A stretch of 64,000 nt of DNA from an uncultured Eubacteriales bacterium (GTDB lineage: Bacteria > Bacillota > Clostridia > Oscillospirales > Oscillospiraceae): assembly GCA_900544295.1 (NCBI GenBank), contig UQUO01000001.1, positions 1 through 64,000 of the forward strand, read 5' to 3'. Shown piece by piece: positions 17,441 through 25,172 of this stretch. Position 1 is the stretch's first letter. Each line of letters starts with the position of its first letter. The notes under the pieces are model-generated. The model had not been told where the DNA came from and did not search any database. It saw nothing but the letters and a program-made list of their open reading frames with translations. The translations under genes were made by a program, and so were the position numbers.

Positions 17441-19543
17441 TCAGCCCTGCTCCGCCAACCAGGTGCTGACGCGGTTCTGGCTGTACTCCGCGGCCTGCTC
17501 CGCGCTCGTCTGGCCGGAGAAATACTGAGAGGCGTCCTCGTTCAGGATGTCCGTCACGGTGGGCAGGCTGTACTGCACTGTCGTGGTGCCCTCGACCAGC
17601 TCGCGGAACTTGTCCGCGTCGGCTTCGCTTATCGTTATCATCTCGCCGTAGTTGTCTATGCCCTCATCCACAACGGTTTGCAGCAGCTTTTCAAGCCGCT
17701 CAGCGCTGGCCGGGAAGGACGAACCCGAGCCCTCCGCTCCCGAGCCGCCCACCTCGGGGCTGAGGCACTCCCGCACGAACCGCCAAGCCCCGTCCTTATA
17801 TTTGCTCTGGGCGGAAATGGCGAAGCTCAAATCGACGCTGAACATGCTGCCGTTCGTCTCGTCGTTCGGCATGCCGGCGAAGGTGTATTCCCCGCCGCAG
17901 CGCTCGCTTATGACGCCGAGGCGCATGAAGTTTTGCAGCGTCTCAAATTGCAGCAGGCCGACATTGTTCTGGCTTATATCAGCGGGCAGCTCCGTGCTCG
18001 TCTCGCCGCACTCGCGCAGGAGGCTGAGATACGCCTCGCTGTCGAAGGAGCAGGTCCCGGCTTCGAGGTCGGTGAACTGCACGGCGGCGAAGTTGCTCAT
18101 CCAGCCCCAGAGGATATCCTGCGCCATCCAGGGCGGGAAAATGGGCAGGTCCGCCGCTTCCGCCGCGGCCTTGGCCTCGTCGAAGCTGATGCCCGGCTCC
18201 GCAAAGACATTCGATGGCGCGGTGAAGGTGACCATGCTGAAGGCGTAGGGCAGCGCGGCCAGCTTGCCCTGCGGGCTCATGGCGGCGAGCAGGCTGGGGA
18301 CGATCGTCTCGCGTGAATATTCCGCGTCGGCGTCGAGGTAGGGCAGGAGGTCCTCCGTCGCCGCCGGGCCGAGGCGGGTCAGATTGTCATAGTAGCAGAA
18401 GGCGAAGATATCCGGCCCCTCGCCCGCGATGAGCTGGGTGTTCAGCAGCTCCATGCTCATACCCTCGTCATACAGGCTCTCGACGCGGAGCTTGTAGTCC
18501 GGGTCCTCCTGGTTGAAGGCGTTCACGAGGTCGTAGAGTACCGTCCCCGCGTAGTCCGTCAGTACTCGCAGCTCCGTCTTTGGCTTTGTGAGCTGCAGCG
18601 TGAGCCGCTCCAGCTCCGTCGCGCCGGGACGGAAGAGGATATAGCTGCCGTCCGGCTGCTCCCAGAGGCCGAGGTAGGTCACGACGGCGACGCCGGGCTC
18701 CGACCAGTCGAAGAGCTCCGCTGGCCCGCCCTCGCCAGGCTCGGCCACGACATCGCGGCCCTCCAGCTCGCCGCTCAGGAGCAGCCCGCCCTCGGCCGAG
18801 AGGCCCAGGACCGTGACGCCCAGCTCGCCTGTATCCGCGGTCACGAGGGCCATGTTCTCCGTGTCCAGCTCGCAGAGGGTTCCGCCGCCGTCCATGCCGT
18901 CGCCCATCGCCACGTAGATGCGCCCGTCCGCCTCCTGCATGGAGGTGAAATAGCTCCACTTCTCCTCGCCCATGCAGCTGCGGGCCGCTTGGCCGTCCGG
19001 GCCGAACTCAACAATGCCCATGTAGTACATGACGTAGTAATTCCCGTCCCTCACAGCGAGGCCCAGGTCGCCGTAAAGGTGGTCGGCGGCCTCGGCGGCC
19101 AGCTCCACGCGCGAGGGCTCACCGCCGCTGTAGCTGAGGATGCACGCGCCCGCCTCCGTGAAGGCCAGGGCGGCCGCGCCCTCGCCCGTCCGGCAGACGG
19201 CGTCCACGCTCAGTACGTCCTCCGGCAGCGCCAGGGCCTCAAACGCGCCCTGCGCGTCCAGGACGCCCAGCACAGGCTGCCCAGAGCTATCCTGCCCAGC
19301 GAGGACGAACTCGCCGTCCCGGCCGCTCATGGCGTCCAGCGAGGCCAGGCCGCCGGGCAGCGCCTCCTTCGTGAGGGTCAGCTGCTCCACCAGCTCCTGC
19401 TCCAGCTGCTGCCCGTCGGTCTGTGCGGGCGCGCTCGCCTGCGGCTCCGGCATGTCCTGCTCCGGGGCCTGTCCGCAGGCGGCGAGGCCCAGGCAGAGGC
19501 ACAGGGCCAGGATAACCGCTGTCATGCTCCTGAAGTTGTGCAT
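17441..19543 (-). CDS. Large solute-binding lipoprotein, paralogue of the next gene
   Basis: About 700 residues; I start at 19543 (MHNFRSMTAV), which has GGGGTG upstream and puts the signal peptide at the N terminus (lipobox GLAAC near residue 24). As in the neighbour, an N-terminal part of beta-strand repeats is followed by a solute-binding domain (GPDIFAFCYYDNLTRLGPAATEDLLPYL written here in shortened form: GPDIFAFCYYDN). The C terminus carries NRVSTWLAEQG. It lies 21 nt upstream of the paralogue at 15332, so the two probably form one transcript ending at the 15.3-kb terminator. Substrate unknown; sugar or peptide binding would be typical for the fold. Confidence 0.78.
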   Translation of the reverse strand: MHNFRSMTAVILALCLCLGLAACGQAPEQDMPEPQASAPAQTDGQQLEQELVEQLTLTKEALPGGLASLDAMSGRDGEFVLAGQDSSGQPVLGVLDAQGAFEALALPEDVLSVDAVCRTGEGAAALAFTEAGACILSYSGGEPSRVELAAEAADHLYGDLGLAVRDGNYYVMYYMGIVEFGPDGQAARSCMGEEKWSYFTSMQEADGRIYVAMGDGMDGGGTLCELDTENMALVTADTGELGVTVLGLSAEGGLLLSGELEGRDVVAEPGEGGPAELFDWSEPGVAVVTYLGLWEQPDGSYILFRPGATELERLTLQLTKPKTELRVLTDYAGTVLYDLVNAFNQEDPDYKLRVESLYDEGMSMELLNTQLIAGEGPDIFAFCYYDNLTRLGPAATEDLLPYLDADAEYSRETIVPSLLAAMSPQGKLAALPYAFSMVTFTAPSNVFAEPGISFDEAKAAAEAADLPIFPPWMAQDILWGWMSNFAAVQFTDLEAGTCSFDSEAYLSLLRECGETSTELPADISQNNVGLLQFETLQNFMRLGVISERCGGEYTFAGMPNDETNGSMFSVDLSFAISAQSKYKDGAWRFVRECLSPEVGGSGAEGSGSSFPASAERLEKLLQTVVDEGIDNYGEMITISEADADKFRELVEGTTTVQYSLPTVTDILNEDASQYFSGQTSAEQAAEYSQNRVSTWLAEQG

Positions 19544-19548
19544 AAAAT

Positions 19549-19630
19549 CACCCCGAAATTTGATGTTATCGCCGTGTTTATACACATTTTACAGGAAATG
19601 TGTATCGGAGTTGCATCAAATTCCGGGGTG
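19549..19630. repeat. Nested inverted repeat before the lipoprotein gene
   Basis: Outer arms of 17 nt at 19549-19565 (CACCCCGAAATTTGATG) and 19614-19630 (one mismatch) enclose a second perfect 10-bp repeat, ATACACATTT at 19580-19589 and AAATGTGTAT at 19596-19605. It fills nearly the whole gap between the hydrolase stop and the lipoprotein start. One outer arm includes the Shine-Dalgarno GGGGTG of the lipoprotein gene, so folding would hide its ribosome site. Confidence 0.65.
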
Positions 19631-19651
19631 AATGTGAACAAATTGTAAACT

Positions 19652-20176
19652 TTATTTCAGGATGACCTGGCAGCTGCGCATGACCTCCAGCGCGGCCGCG
19701 TGCTTTTCCGGCGTGACGCCCGCACAGCAGGCGGCGTCTACATATACCGGAAGCTCGGGCATTGCAGCCTTTATCATGAGGGCGTTCGAGATCACACATA
19801 TGTCCGTGCACAGACCGACGAGCTCCACGGACTCCAGCTCCGCCTCGTCATACAGACGCTTAAGCTCTGAGACAAGGCGTGTGCTGCCGAAGGTAGGCTT
19901 CTCGTACACGCGCGCGCCGAGGCTCTCGCGCAGGGCCTCCACCTCCGGAGGGAAGCGCCAGCCCTCCGTGCCCTTGACGCAGTGGGCGACGGGCAGGAAG
20001 CGGCCCTCCTGCGTGTCCGCGTAGTCTTCGCCGTGGGTGTCCAGCGTCATCAAAACGGCTCCTTCAAAGCCGCGCATCTTTTCCAGCAGGCGCGGGAGCA
20101 TCTCCACCGCCTCCGGCGTCCCCAGGGAGCCGGTGACGAAGTCGTTCTGTACGTCTATGACGACAAGGCAGTTCAT
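19652..20176 (-). CDS. Nicotinamidase/isochorismatase-like cysteine hydrolase
   Basis: A 174-residue protein of the isochorismatase-like fold. The catalytic triad is visible as Asp in VVIDVQNDFVTG near residue 10, a Lys in the HCVKGTEGW region, and Cys in GLCTDICVISNAL near 132 with the preceding turn. The order and spacing match nicotinamidases (nicotinamide to nicotinate, NAD salvage) better than isochorismatases. It is transcribed with the tRNA-binding protein gene (25-nt gap). Confidence 0.85.
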   Translation of the reverse strand: MNCLVVIDVQNDFVTGSLGTPEAVEMLPRLLEKMRGFEGAVLMTLDTHGEDYADTQEGRFLPVAHCVKGTEGWRFPPEVEALRESLGARVYEKPTFGSTRLVSELKRLYDEAELESVELVGLCTDICVISNALMIKAAMPELPVYVDAACCAGVTPEKHAAALEVMRSCQVILK

Positions 20177-20201
20177 GTCCGTTCTCCTTCCATCCCGGCG
20201 C

Positions 20202-20756
20202 TCAATAGAGCTTGGCGCCGGCGGGGATGTGCTCGTCCACCATCAGCAGATGCAGGCGCTCCGCGCCCTCCTCGTGGTGCACGGCGGAGATGAGCATGCC
20301 GCAGGAGTCTATGCCCATCATTGCGCGCGGGGGCAGGTTCGTGATGGCGATGCAGGTCTTGCCGACGAGCTCCTCCGGCTCGTAATACTCATGGATGCCG
20401 CTGAGGATGACGCGGTCCTCCCCGCTGCCGTCGTCCAGGGTGAACTTCAGCAGCTTCTTGCTCTTCTTCACCGCCTCGCAGGCCTTGACCTTGACGGCGC
20501 GGAAGTCGGAACGGCTGAAGGTCTCAAAGTCCACGAAGTCCGCGAAAAGCGGCTCAATTTCGACCTTGGAGAAGTCTATGGGCTCCGGCTTCACCTCCTG
20601 CGCGGGGGCTGGCTCGGGCTTTTTCTCGGCCCTGGGCATATCCAGCGGCTTCATGGTGGGGAACACCCTTCTACCCTCTTCATCCGGTTTCATCACGCCT
20701 TGTACGGTCGAAAAAGTGCCGTTTTCACGAGGTTTTTCTAACTTTTTGGATTCCAT
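20202..20756 (-). CDS. tRNA-binding domain protein resembling the C terminus of methionyl-tRNA synthetase
   Basis: A 184-residue protein. From about residue 75 it is an OB-fold tRNA-binding domain as at the end of MetRS or in CsaA (FRAVKVKACEAVKKSKKLLKF in part; ILSGIHEYYEPEELVGKT; NLPPRAMMGIDSCGML). The segment VFPTMKPLD near residue 31 resembles the LFPRID linker that joins the MetRS anticodon domain to this module, so it may be a detached MetRS tail and not a free chaperone-type protein. The start has AGGAGG at good spacing. It is the last chromosomal gene before the mobile element. Confidence 0.75.
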   Translation of the reverse strand: MESKKLEKPRENGTFSTVQGVMKPDEEGRRVFPTMKPLDMPRAEKKPEPAPAQEVKPEPIDFSKVEIEPLFADFVDFETFSRSDFRAVKVKACEAVKKSKKLLKFTLDDGSGEDRVILSGIHEYYEPEELVGKTCIAITNLPPRAMMGIDSCGMLISAVHHEEGAERLHLLMVDEHIPAGAKLY

Positions 20757-21057
20757 AGTGTGTCCTCCTGTGCCGTCTGGTTCGGGGCAAAAGTTGTAAA
20801 AAAGTTGTGGAAAGTTGTATTGGCACGAAACCGGCTCAATGACGACTCAAAATTGGCACAACGAATGGCTACATTGTTTTCAAAGACGCCATTGTAGAAT
20901 TGCCCCATTTGTAGTAAAGCCTGTATGAGTCCCGCGCAGGATTATCTTGCGGATTCATACAGAGACAAGTATAGCATAAGCCCCCAAGATGTTCAAGTCA
21001 ACGATTTTTTCGTTGGCCCTTCCAATTTCATACCTTATATATAAAAAGGAGAAAGCC
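20757..21057. promoter_or_regulatory. Left-end regulatory region of the element
   Basis: No gene lies here. In order it holds three direct repeats AAAGTTGT (20790, 20801, 20811), two TTGGCAC boxes (20820, 20853), a -10-like TAGAAT (20895-20900) 42 nt after the second box, and a hairpin with arms 20921-20935 and 20949-20962 (CTGTATGA paired with TCATACAG). The same TTGGCAC-type layout recurs at 22.76 and 43.98 kb. It precedes the winged-helix regulator gene, so autoregulation is likely. Confidence 0.55.
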
Positions 21058-22194
21058 ATGCCAACCTATCAATTACAAATTAAACAGATTGTGGATTACC
21101 CACGCTGCCGGATATACCGGCAGTTCGTCCGCTTTCTGATGGAGGACCGGAGCATTCGCGTAAGCGGCGGCTCCGGCCTTTTTTATTTTACGATACTTTG
21201 CAGCTACGCAAACTTCCGCACCTCATACCGCCGCATCGACGGCATCAGCTATACCGTCTACCCTGGCGAGTGGGTCTGCACCCTCAAGGAGCTGTCCCAA
21301 TGGTTCCGCACCCGATTCCAGTGCCAGGCGCTGGCCGTACTGGAACGGCTGCAGAAGCAGAACCTTATTTCCTTTCAGGCCCTGGGCCGCGGAAATGTGG
21401 TTCGCTATAAAATCTGCGACTGGGCGCGGCATAACACGGTTCTGGAGTACAATGCCCCCTGCCAGAAGGACACCGGCTTTTTCTTCCTGCCGGTTTCGGT
21501 TGCCACTGATCTTATCAGTTCAGACCGCTGCTCCGAGATGGACATTGTGCTGGACCTGTGGATCTCCGCCATCTACAACGACAATCAGGTGCAGGGATCA
21601 GACCTGGGGCCAGTGGTCTATTTCCGCAACGGCACCGGCAATCCCCTTGTTACCTACACGGAGCTGGCTGCCCGCTGGGGGCTGTCCCGGGCGACAGTCG
21701 GCCGTGTCCTGAAAAAGCTGGCCGCGCTGGACTATCTCTCCCTCATGTCCTTCCCGGGCCGGCATGGCAGCGTGATTTATCTGCAAAAATATCTGTCCAC
21801 CATGTTTGAGATCTCGGATGTGATGGTAGATAAAGAGGAGGTCGCTATGACGCTTAACATTCGCCTGGAGTTCCCGAAGGAGGATAGTGCAGGTCTTGAC
21901 GCCCCTGCTTTGGAGCATGAGGTCATCGTTTCAGATGAACTCGCCAGCGTTTCAAAATCGCACATTGAAATTATCCTTCAGAAAATGGCGCAAATCCTGA
22001 TGGCACAAGGGATTTCGTGCTTTGGCTGCCCGCTCTCTCGCTACAAGTTATATCCCTTATCGGGCGACTGCCGGGAAGATTTACTCCCCCGCGCGCGAGA
22101 GCAGTCCCTGATGCGTTTTGGCCTTGCTGTTCTGTGTGGGAACAAGCAGGTCGCCACTTTTGAACTTACACTCTCTCCCTCGGTGGAGAATTGA
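21058..22194 (+). CDS. Winged-helix DNA-binding protein of the conjugative element
   Basis: A 378-residue protein I do not recognise by name; similar genes in Clostridia elements are annotated as helix-turn-helix proteins. Residues about 195-250 form a clear winged helix (TYTELAARWGLSRATVGRVL followed by a wing). An earlier region (residues about 60-125, with CTLKELSQWFRTRFQCQALAV) looks like a second one. The C-terminal third is a mixed domain with CFGCPLSRYKL. The start at 21058 has GGAGA 6 nt upstream; an extended N terminus to 20989 is not supported. As first gene after the left-end control region, it may be a replication or transcription regulator. Confidence 0.7.
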   Translation: MPTYQLQIKQIVDYPRCRIYRQFVRFLMEDRSIRVSGGSGLFYFTILCSYANFRTSYRRIDGISYTVYPGEWVCTLKELSQWFRTRFQCQALAVLERLQKQNLISFQALGRGNVVRYKICDWARHNTVLEYNAPCQKDTGFFFLPVSVATDLISSDRCSEMDIVLDLWISAIYNDNQVQGSDLGPVVYFRNGTGNPLVTYTELAARWGLSRATVGRVLKKLAALDYLSLMSFPGRHGSVIYLQKYLSTMFEISDVMVDKEEVAMTLNIRLEFPKEDSAGLDAPALEHEVIVSDELASVSKSHIEIILQKMAQILMAQGISCFGCPLSRYKLYPLSGDCREDLLPRAREQSLMRFGLAVLCGNKQVATFELTLSPSVEN

Positions 22195-22210
22195 ACAAGG
22201 AGGTCTTACC

Positions 22211-22762
22211 ATGAAGAAATTTGTTGAAAAAGATGTCGCAGAGAGCCCTCTGTACCATGATACCTGGAAACTGCTGAAAAAATACCGCGATGTGGTTTGG
22301 AGCTTGGAGATTTCCGTCCAGCATGTGCGGGCCAAGTTCGAGATCGAATACGGCACTTCCATCGAGGAATTTCTGGATTCCGTCTACCTGGCCGGCGCAG
22401 ACCTGAACGGGAGCGACATTGAGCACCATGCCAAGTGCATTGAGCGCAGCCACAAGATGCTGAAGCTCCTGGATTCGGCAGTCGAATTGCTCCGCACCCG
22501 CCATAAGAACGGCGAGGCGTATTACTGGCTGCTGTACTACTCCTTCCTCTCCCCTCAGCAGTTGAAGAATGTGGAGGAAATCATCGAGAACCTGCGCCCA
22601 CATATCCGAGACATCTCCTTCCGCACCTACTACCGTAAGCGGCGGGAGGCCATTGAAGCCCTCAGTTCTGTGCTATGGGGCTATACCTCCAAGGACAGTC
22701 TGGATGTGCTGGAACAGTTCTTCCCGGAGCCGAAATTCTCCGGGAAACAGGCGGGCAAGTAA
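22211..22762 (+). CDS. Conserved small helical protein, unknown function
   Basis: A 183-residue, mostly helical cytosolic protein with no signal peptide or membrane segment. The C-terminal part (SFRTYYRKRREAIEALSSVL) has the feel of an ArpU-like or sigma-region-4-like module, with NGEAYYWLLYYSFLSPQQ before it, but I cannot assign it. The start at 22211 is fixed by AAGGAGG at ideal spacing; an upstream in-frame start at 22118 overlaps the previous gene. It is cotranscribed with the winged-helix gene (16-nt gap) and ends right at a TTGGCAC box. Confidence 0.65.
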   Translation: MKKFVEKDVAESPLYHDTWKLLKKYRDVVWSLEISVQHVRAKFEIEYGTSIEEFLDSVYLAGADLNGSDIEHHAKCIERSHKMLKLLDSAVELLRTRHKNGEAYYWLLYYSFLSPQQLKNVEEIIENLRPHIRDISFRTYYRKRREAIEALSSVLWGYTSKDSLDVLEQFFPEPKFSGKQAGK

Positions 22763-22830
22763 TTGGCACAATTCGGGACTGAAATTGGCGCGTTCCTGCC
22801 CTTGAGCCGTAAATCCCTATGTGTTAGACT
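22763..22830 (+). promoter_or_regulatory. Promoter unit of the T4SS operon with paired TTGGC boxes
   Basis: TTGGCAC (22763-22769) and TTGGCGC (22785-22791) are 22 nt apart, followed by TTGAGC (22802-22807), a 17-nt spacer and TAGACT (22825-22830), which is 40 nt after the second box. A near-identical unit stands before the Tad operon at 43977-44044. Shared bases outside the boxes include CCTGCCCTT and GCCGTAAATCC. The layout suggests an activator bound on one face of the helix at a weak promoter. Confidence 0.65.
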
Positions 22831-22875
22831 GAATATGCTCAAACTTGCGCCCAAAACTGAATACAGGCAGTGAAC

Positions 22876-22900
22876 AGCACCTTTTTCGAGGTGCTTTTTT
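22876..22900 (+). terminator. Leader terminator or attenuator before the T4SS operon
   Basis: Stem AGCACCT/AGGTGCT (22876-22882/22889-22895) with a 6-nt loop and T6 lies about 50 nt after the -10 box and 114 nt before the first gene. A second hairpin, AGAAGGAG/CTCCTTCT with T-rich 3' flank, follows at 22925-22975. Transcripts would stop here unless antitermination occurs. Confidence 0.6.
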
Positions 22901-23013
22901 GCTGCCCAAACGGTCTTTGGCCTGAGAAGGAGTCCACATCTGCACAACGGATGCGGGCTCCTTCTTTGCTTTTTGAGCAATGAACATCACATTTGGATTG
23001 GAGGTCCGCAAAA

Positions 23014-23412
23014 TTGAAAAAACTGAAAATTCCTCAACAGCAGCGGCGGGAAGATGACAGCAGCCCGCCTCGTCGAGTTTCCATCGGCCGGATCGCCTAT
23101 ACGGCGTTCCTCTGTGTGATGATGGCGATGATGTTCTGTCAGCCGGCATTTGCTGCAACCGATGTTTGGACGAAGGCCAAGGAAATTATGCAGGATGTCT
23201 ACACGCAGATTCTCGCCATCTCCACCATTGCGGCCATCGTGACCGCCTCGGTGGCGCTTCTGCTTATGAACTTTTCGCGCTCCGGCCGGACAGTCGATGA
23301 GAGCCGGGCGTGGCTGAAGCGCATCTGCATTACCTGGGCCGTCCTCAATGGTCTCGGATTCATCATGGCTTATGTGACGCCTCTGTTCTCTGGTGGTCAG
23401 TGGACAGGCTGA
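23014..23412 (+). CDS. VirB2/TrbC-like conjugative pilin
   Basis: A 132-residue protein with a basic N terminus, a signal-like segment ending QPAFAATD near residue 45, and two hydrophobic helices (residues about 62-85 and 105-125), as in VirB2/TrbC pilins and the small membrane proteins that head Gram-positive T4SS operons. The start is TTG at 23014, with GGAGG 10 nt before. It is the first gene of the secretion operon, followed 39 nt later by the VirB6-like gene. No pilus of this type is proven in Clostridia, so a channel subunit role is equally possible. Confidence 0.7.
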   Translation: MKKLKIPQQQRREDDSSPPRRVSIGRIAYTAFLCVMMAMMFCQPAFAATDVWTKAKEIMQDVYTQILAISTIAAIVTASVALLLMNFSRSGRTVDESRAWLKRICITWAVLNGLGFIMAYVTPLFSGGQWTG

Positions 23413-23451
23413 TGGCCGCCGCAATATACCCACTGGAAGGAGGCGTAAGCT

Positions 23452-24162
23452 ATGGGTATCCTGGATGGCATCGTTGAATGGATCGCGGAGCAGGTAATGG
23501 CCGGCCTTGACCTGGTGACCACTTCGGTTTTGGGCGCTCTGGGCTGTGACATGGCTGTTTTTCTGCGGTACTTTCCCGCTGCCGAAACGATGTATAGCGT
23601 CTTTGTGGCGCTGGCTGTCGGCATTATCCTGCTGAATTGGGTCTGGCAGCTGTTCAAAAACTTTGGCCTGGGCGCAGGAATTGAGGCGGAAGATCCGGTC
23701 AAGTTGAGCATCCGGTCGGTCATTTTCATCCTGCTGGCGCTCTTTTCCGATGAAATCGTCAACATCGTCCTGACCATCGGCGGCACGCCGTACCGCTGGA
23801 TCATGGATTCGGAGCTGCCGCCCCTCAGCTTTGCCGATTTTAACTCGGTCATGCTGGTGATCATCGGCGTCTGTGCCAATGGCGCTGTTGCGCTGATCAC
23901 CCTGATCCTCGTCATCATCTTGGCCTGGAATTATCTGAAATTACTGCTGGAAGCGGCGGAACGGTATGTTCTGCTGGGTGTGCTGGTCTATACGGCGCCG
24001 GTCGCTTTTTCGATGGGCGCAAGCCAGACTACATCGAATATTTGGAAATCCTGGTGCCGGATGCTGGGCGGGCAGATTTTTCTGCTGATTATGAACGCCT
24101 GGTGCCTGCGCCTGTTCACGAGCATGGTTGGCTCTTTTATTGCCAATCCGCTCTCTTTGTAA
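23452..24162 (+). CDS. VirB6/TrbL-like T4SS membrane channel protein
   Basis: A 236-residue polytopic protein with about six hydrophobic segments, and the conserved inner part with LKLLLEAAERYVLLGVLVYTAP that marks the TrbL/VirB6-like proteins of Firmicutes conjugative elements. It should form part of the inner membrane translocation channel beside VirB4 and the coupling protein. GGAGG precedes the ATG. The end is 12 nt from the next TTG start. Confidence 0.78.
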   Translation: MGILDGIVEWIAEQVMAGLDLVTTSVLGALGCDMAVFLRYFPAAETMYSVFVALAVGIILLNWVWQLFKNFGLGAGIEAEDPVKLSIRSVIFILLALFSDEIVNIVLTIGGTPYRWIMDSELPPLSFADFNSVMLVIIGVCANGAVALITLILVIILAWNYLKLLLEAAERYVLLGVLVYTAPVAFSMGASQTTSNIWKSWCRMLGGQIFLLIMNAWCLRLFTSMVGSFIANPLSL

Positions 24163-24173
24163 GGAGGGGCGTT

Positions 24174-25172
24174 TTGAAAAAATTCAAGAAAATTTTGTTC
24201 CTTGCGCTGATGGTTGCTGCCCTCTCCTGCCTGTTTTGTCAGCCTGCTTTTGCCATCTCCGAGGAAGAGGTGCAGGCTCAAGTGGACGCTGTAGGTAAGG
24301 AGACGGTTTCCGGCAATGTCCTGATCTGGTTCATGTGTGCGATAGGCTTCTTGAAGGTATCGCAGAAAATCGACTCGTTCATGGCAAGCCTGGGCGTCAA
24401 TGTAGGCCACACCGGCGGCAGTATGCTGGCTGAGGCCATGATTGCGGCCAAGGGTATCGGCGGCTTTAAGAACTTTTCCAGCCACCACTTTGGCGGCGGC
24501 CGCAGCAGCAGTTCCACCCATGTCAATGCCAATGGCGGCGGTGGAAAAAGCGGTGCCGCCGGATTTGGCGCAGGCTTTGCCAGCGGCGGTCTGGCAGGCG
24601 TAATCAAGCGGAATGTCACGAACAACGCCATCAGGACGGCCACAACGCCCTCGGACGCCAAACCTTCAGGTCTCGGCGGTCTTGTGGGTGGTGCTGCTGG
24701 CGGTGTCGGCGGCCACATTTATTCTTCCTCGGTAAGCAAGGGCGGCAGTTTCGCCAATAATGTCATCGGTTCCGTGGCTACCGGGAACATCACTCAAATG
24801 GGCTCGATCACCGGCGAAAAGGCCGTTGAAGCCCTACACTCCTATATGGGCCACACGGCACTGGGGGCTGGAGCAGAGAATATCCCCACCTATCAGAATG
24901 TCGAGATCGGCGGCGGTCGCATCACCGGCACGGAGGTCACTCCGGAACACCCGGAGGGCATTGCCTTCGGTATGTACCATGCGGACCAGTATGTTGCGCC
25001 GGAGGGCCAGTACACGACCGTTCATGCAGTAGACGGTACCGCTTGGTATAAGCAGTATGCAGTGGACGCTGTGGACAAGACGCCCTACATGGCGCCGGAC
25101 GGTTCGATTGCCTACAATGAGTCCATCGTAAAGAAGCTGCCGCCCACCCCCAAACGAAAGGATAAGATCTGA
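24174..25172 (+). CDS. Membrane protein with glycine/serine-rich central domain, T4SS operon
   Basis: A 332-residue protein: signal-like N terminus ending CQPAFAISEE near residue 24, one further hydrophobic segment (residues about 45-62), then a long Gly/Ser/Asn-rich stretch (residues 100-190) and a hydrophilic C-terminal domain ending in basic residues. Its signal segment (CLFCQPAFA) copies that of the VirB2-like protein two genes upstream. I start it at TTG 24174, which has AAGGAGGGG at the right distance; a longer frame would overlap the VirB6-like gene. Role unknown; the family travels with clostridial T4SS genes. Confidence 0.7.
   Translation: MKKFKKILFLALMVAALSCLFCQPAFAISEEEVQAQVDAVGKETVSGNVLIWFMCAIGFLKVSQKIDSFMASLGVNVGHTGGSMLAEAMIAAKGIGGFKNFSSHHFGGGRSSSSTHVNANGGGGKSGAAGFGAGFASGGLAGVIKRNVTNNAIRTATTPSDAKPSGLGGLVGGAAGGVGGHIYSSSVSKGGSFANNVIGSVATGNITQMGSITGEKAVEALHSYMGHTALGAGAENIPTYQNVEIGGGRITGTEVTPEHPEGIAFGMYHADQYVAPEGQYTTVHAVDGTAWYKQYAVDAVDKTPYMAPDGSIAYNESIVKKLPPTPKRKDKI

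Noticed and set aside
21013..21041. TTGGCC-17-TATATA promoter just before the 21058 gene
   Set aside because: The spacing is right, but transcription would begin at the ribosome site itself; the TAGAAT unit at 20895 is a better candidate.
20757..21057. Attachment site of the element
   Set aside because: No matching repeat can be shown because the other end is outside the window, and no tRNA gene or integrase lies here.
22118..22210. Extended N terminus of the 22211 gene
   Set aside because: It overlaps the previous gene and lacks a ribosome site, whereas ATG 22211 has an ideal one.
22763..22800. Sigma-54 promoter at TTGGCAC/TTGGCGC boxes
   Set aside because: The boxes resemble the -24 element, but the GG-to-GC distance is 9 and not 10 nt, the -12 GC does not fit in all copies, and a sigma-70-like -10 at constant distance is better supported.
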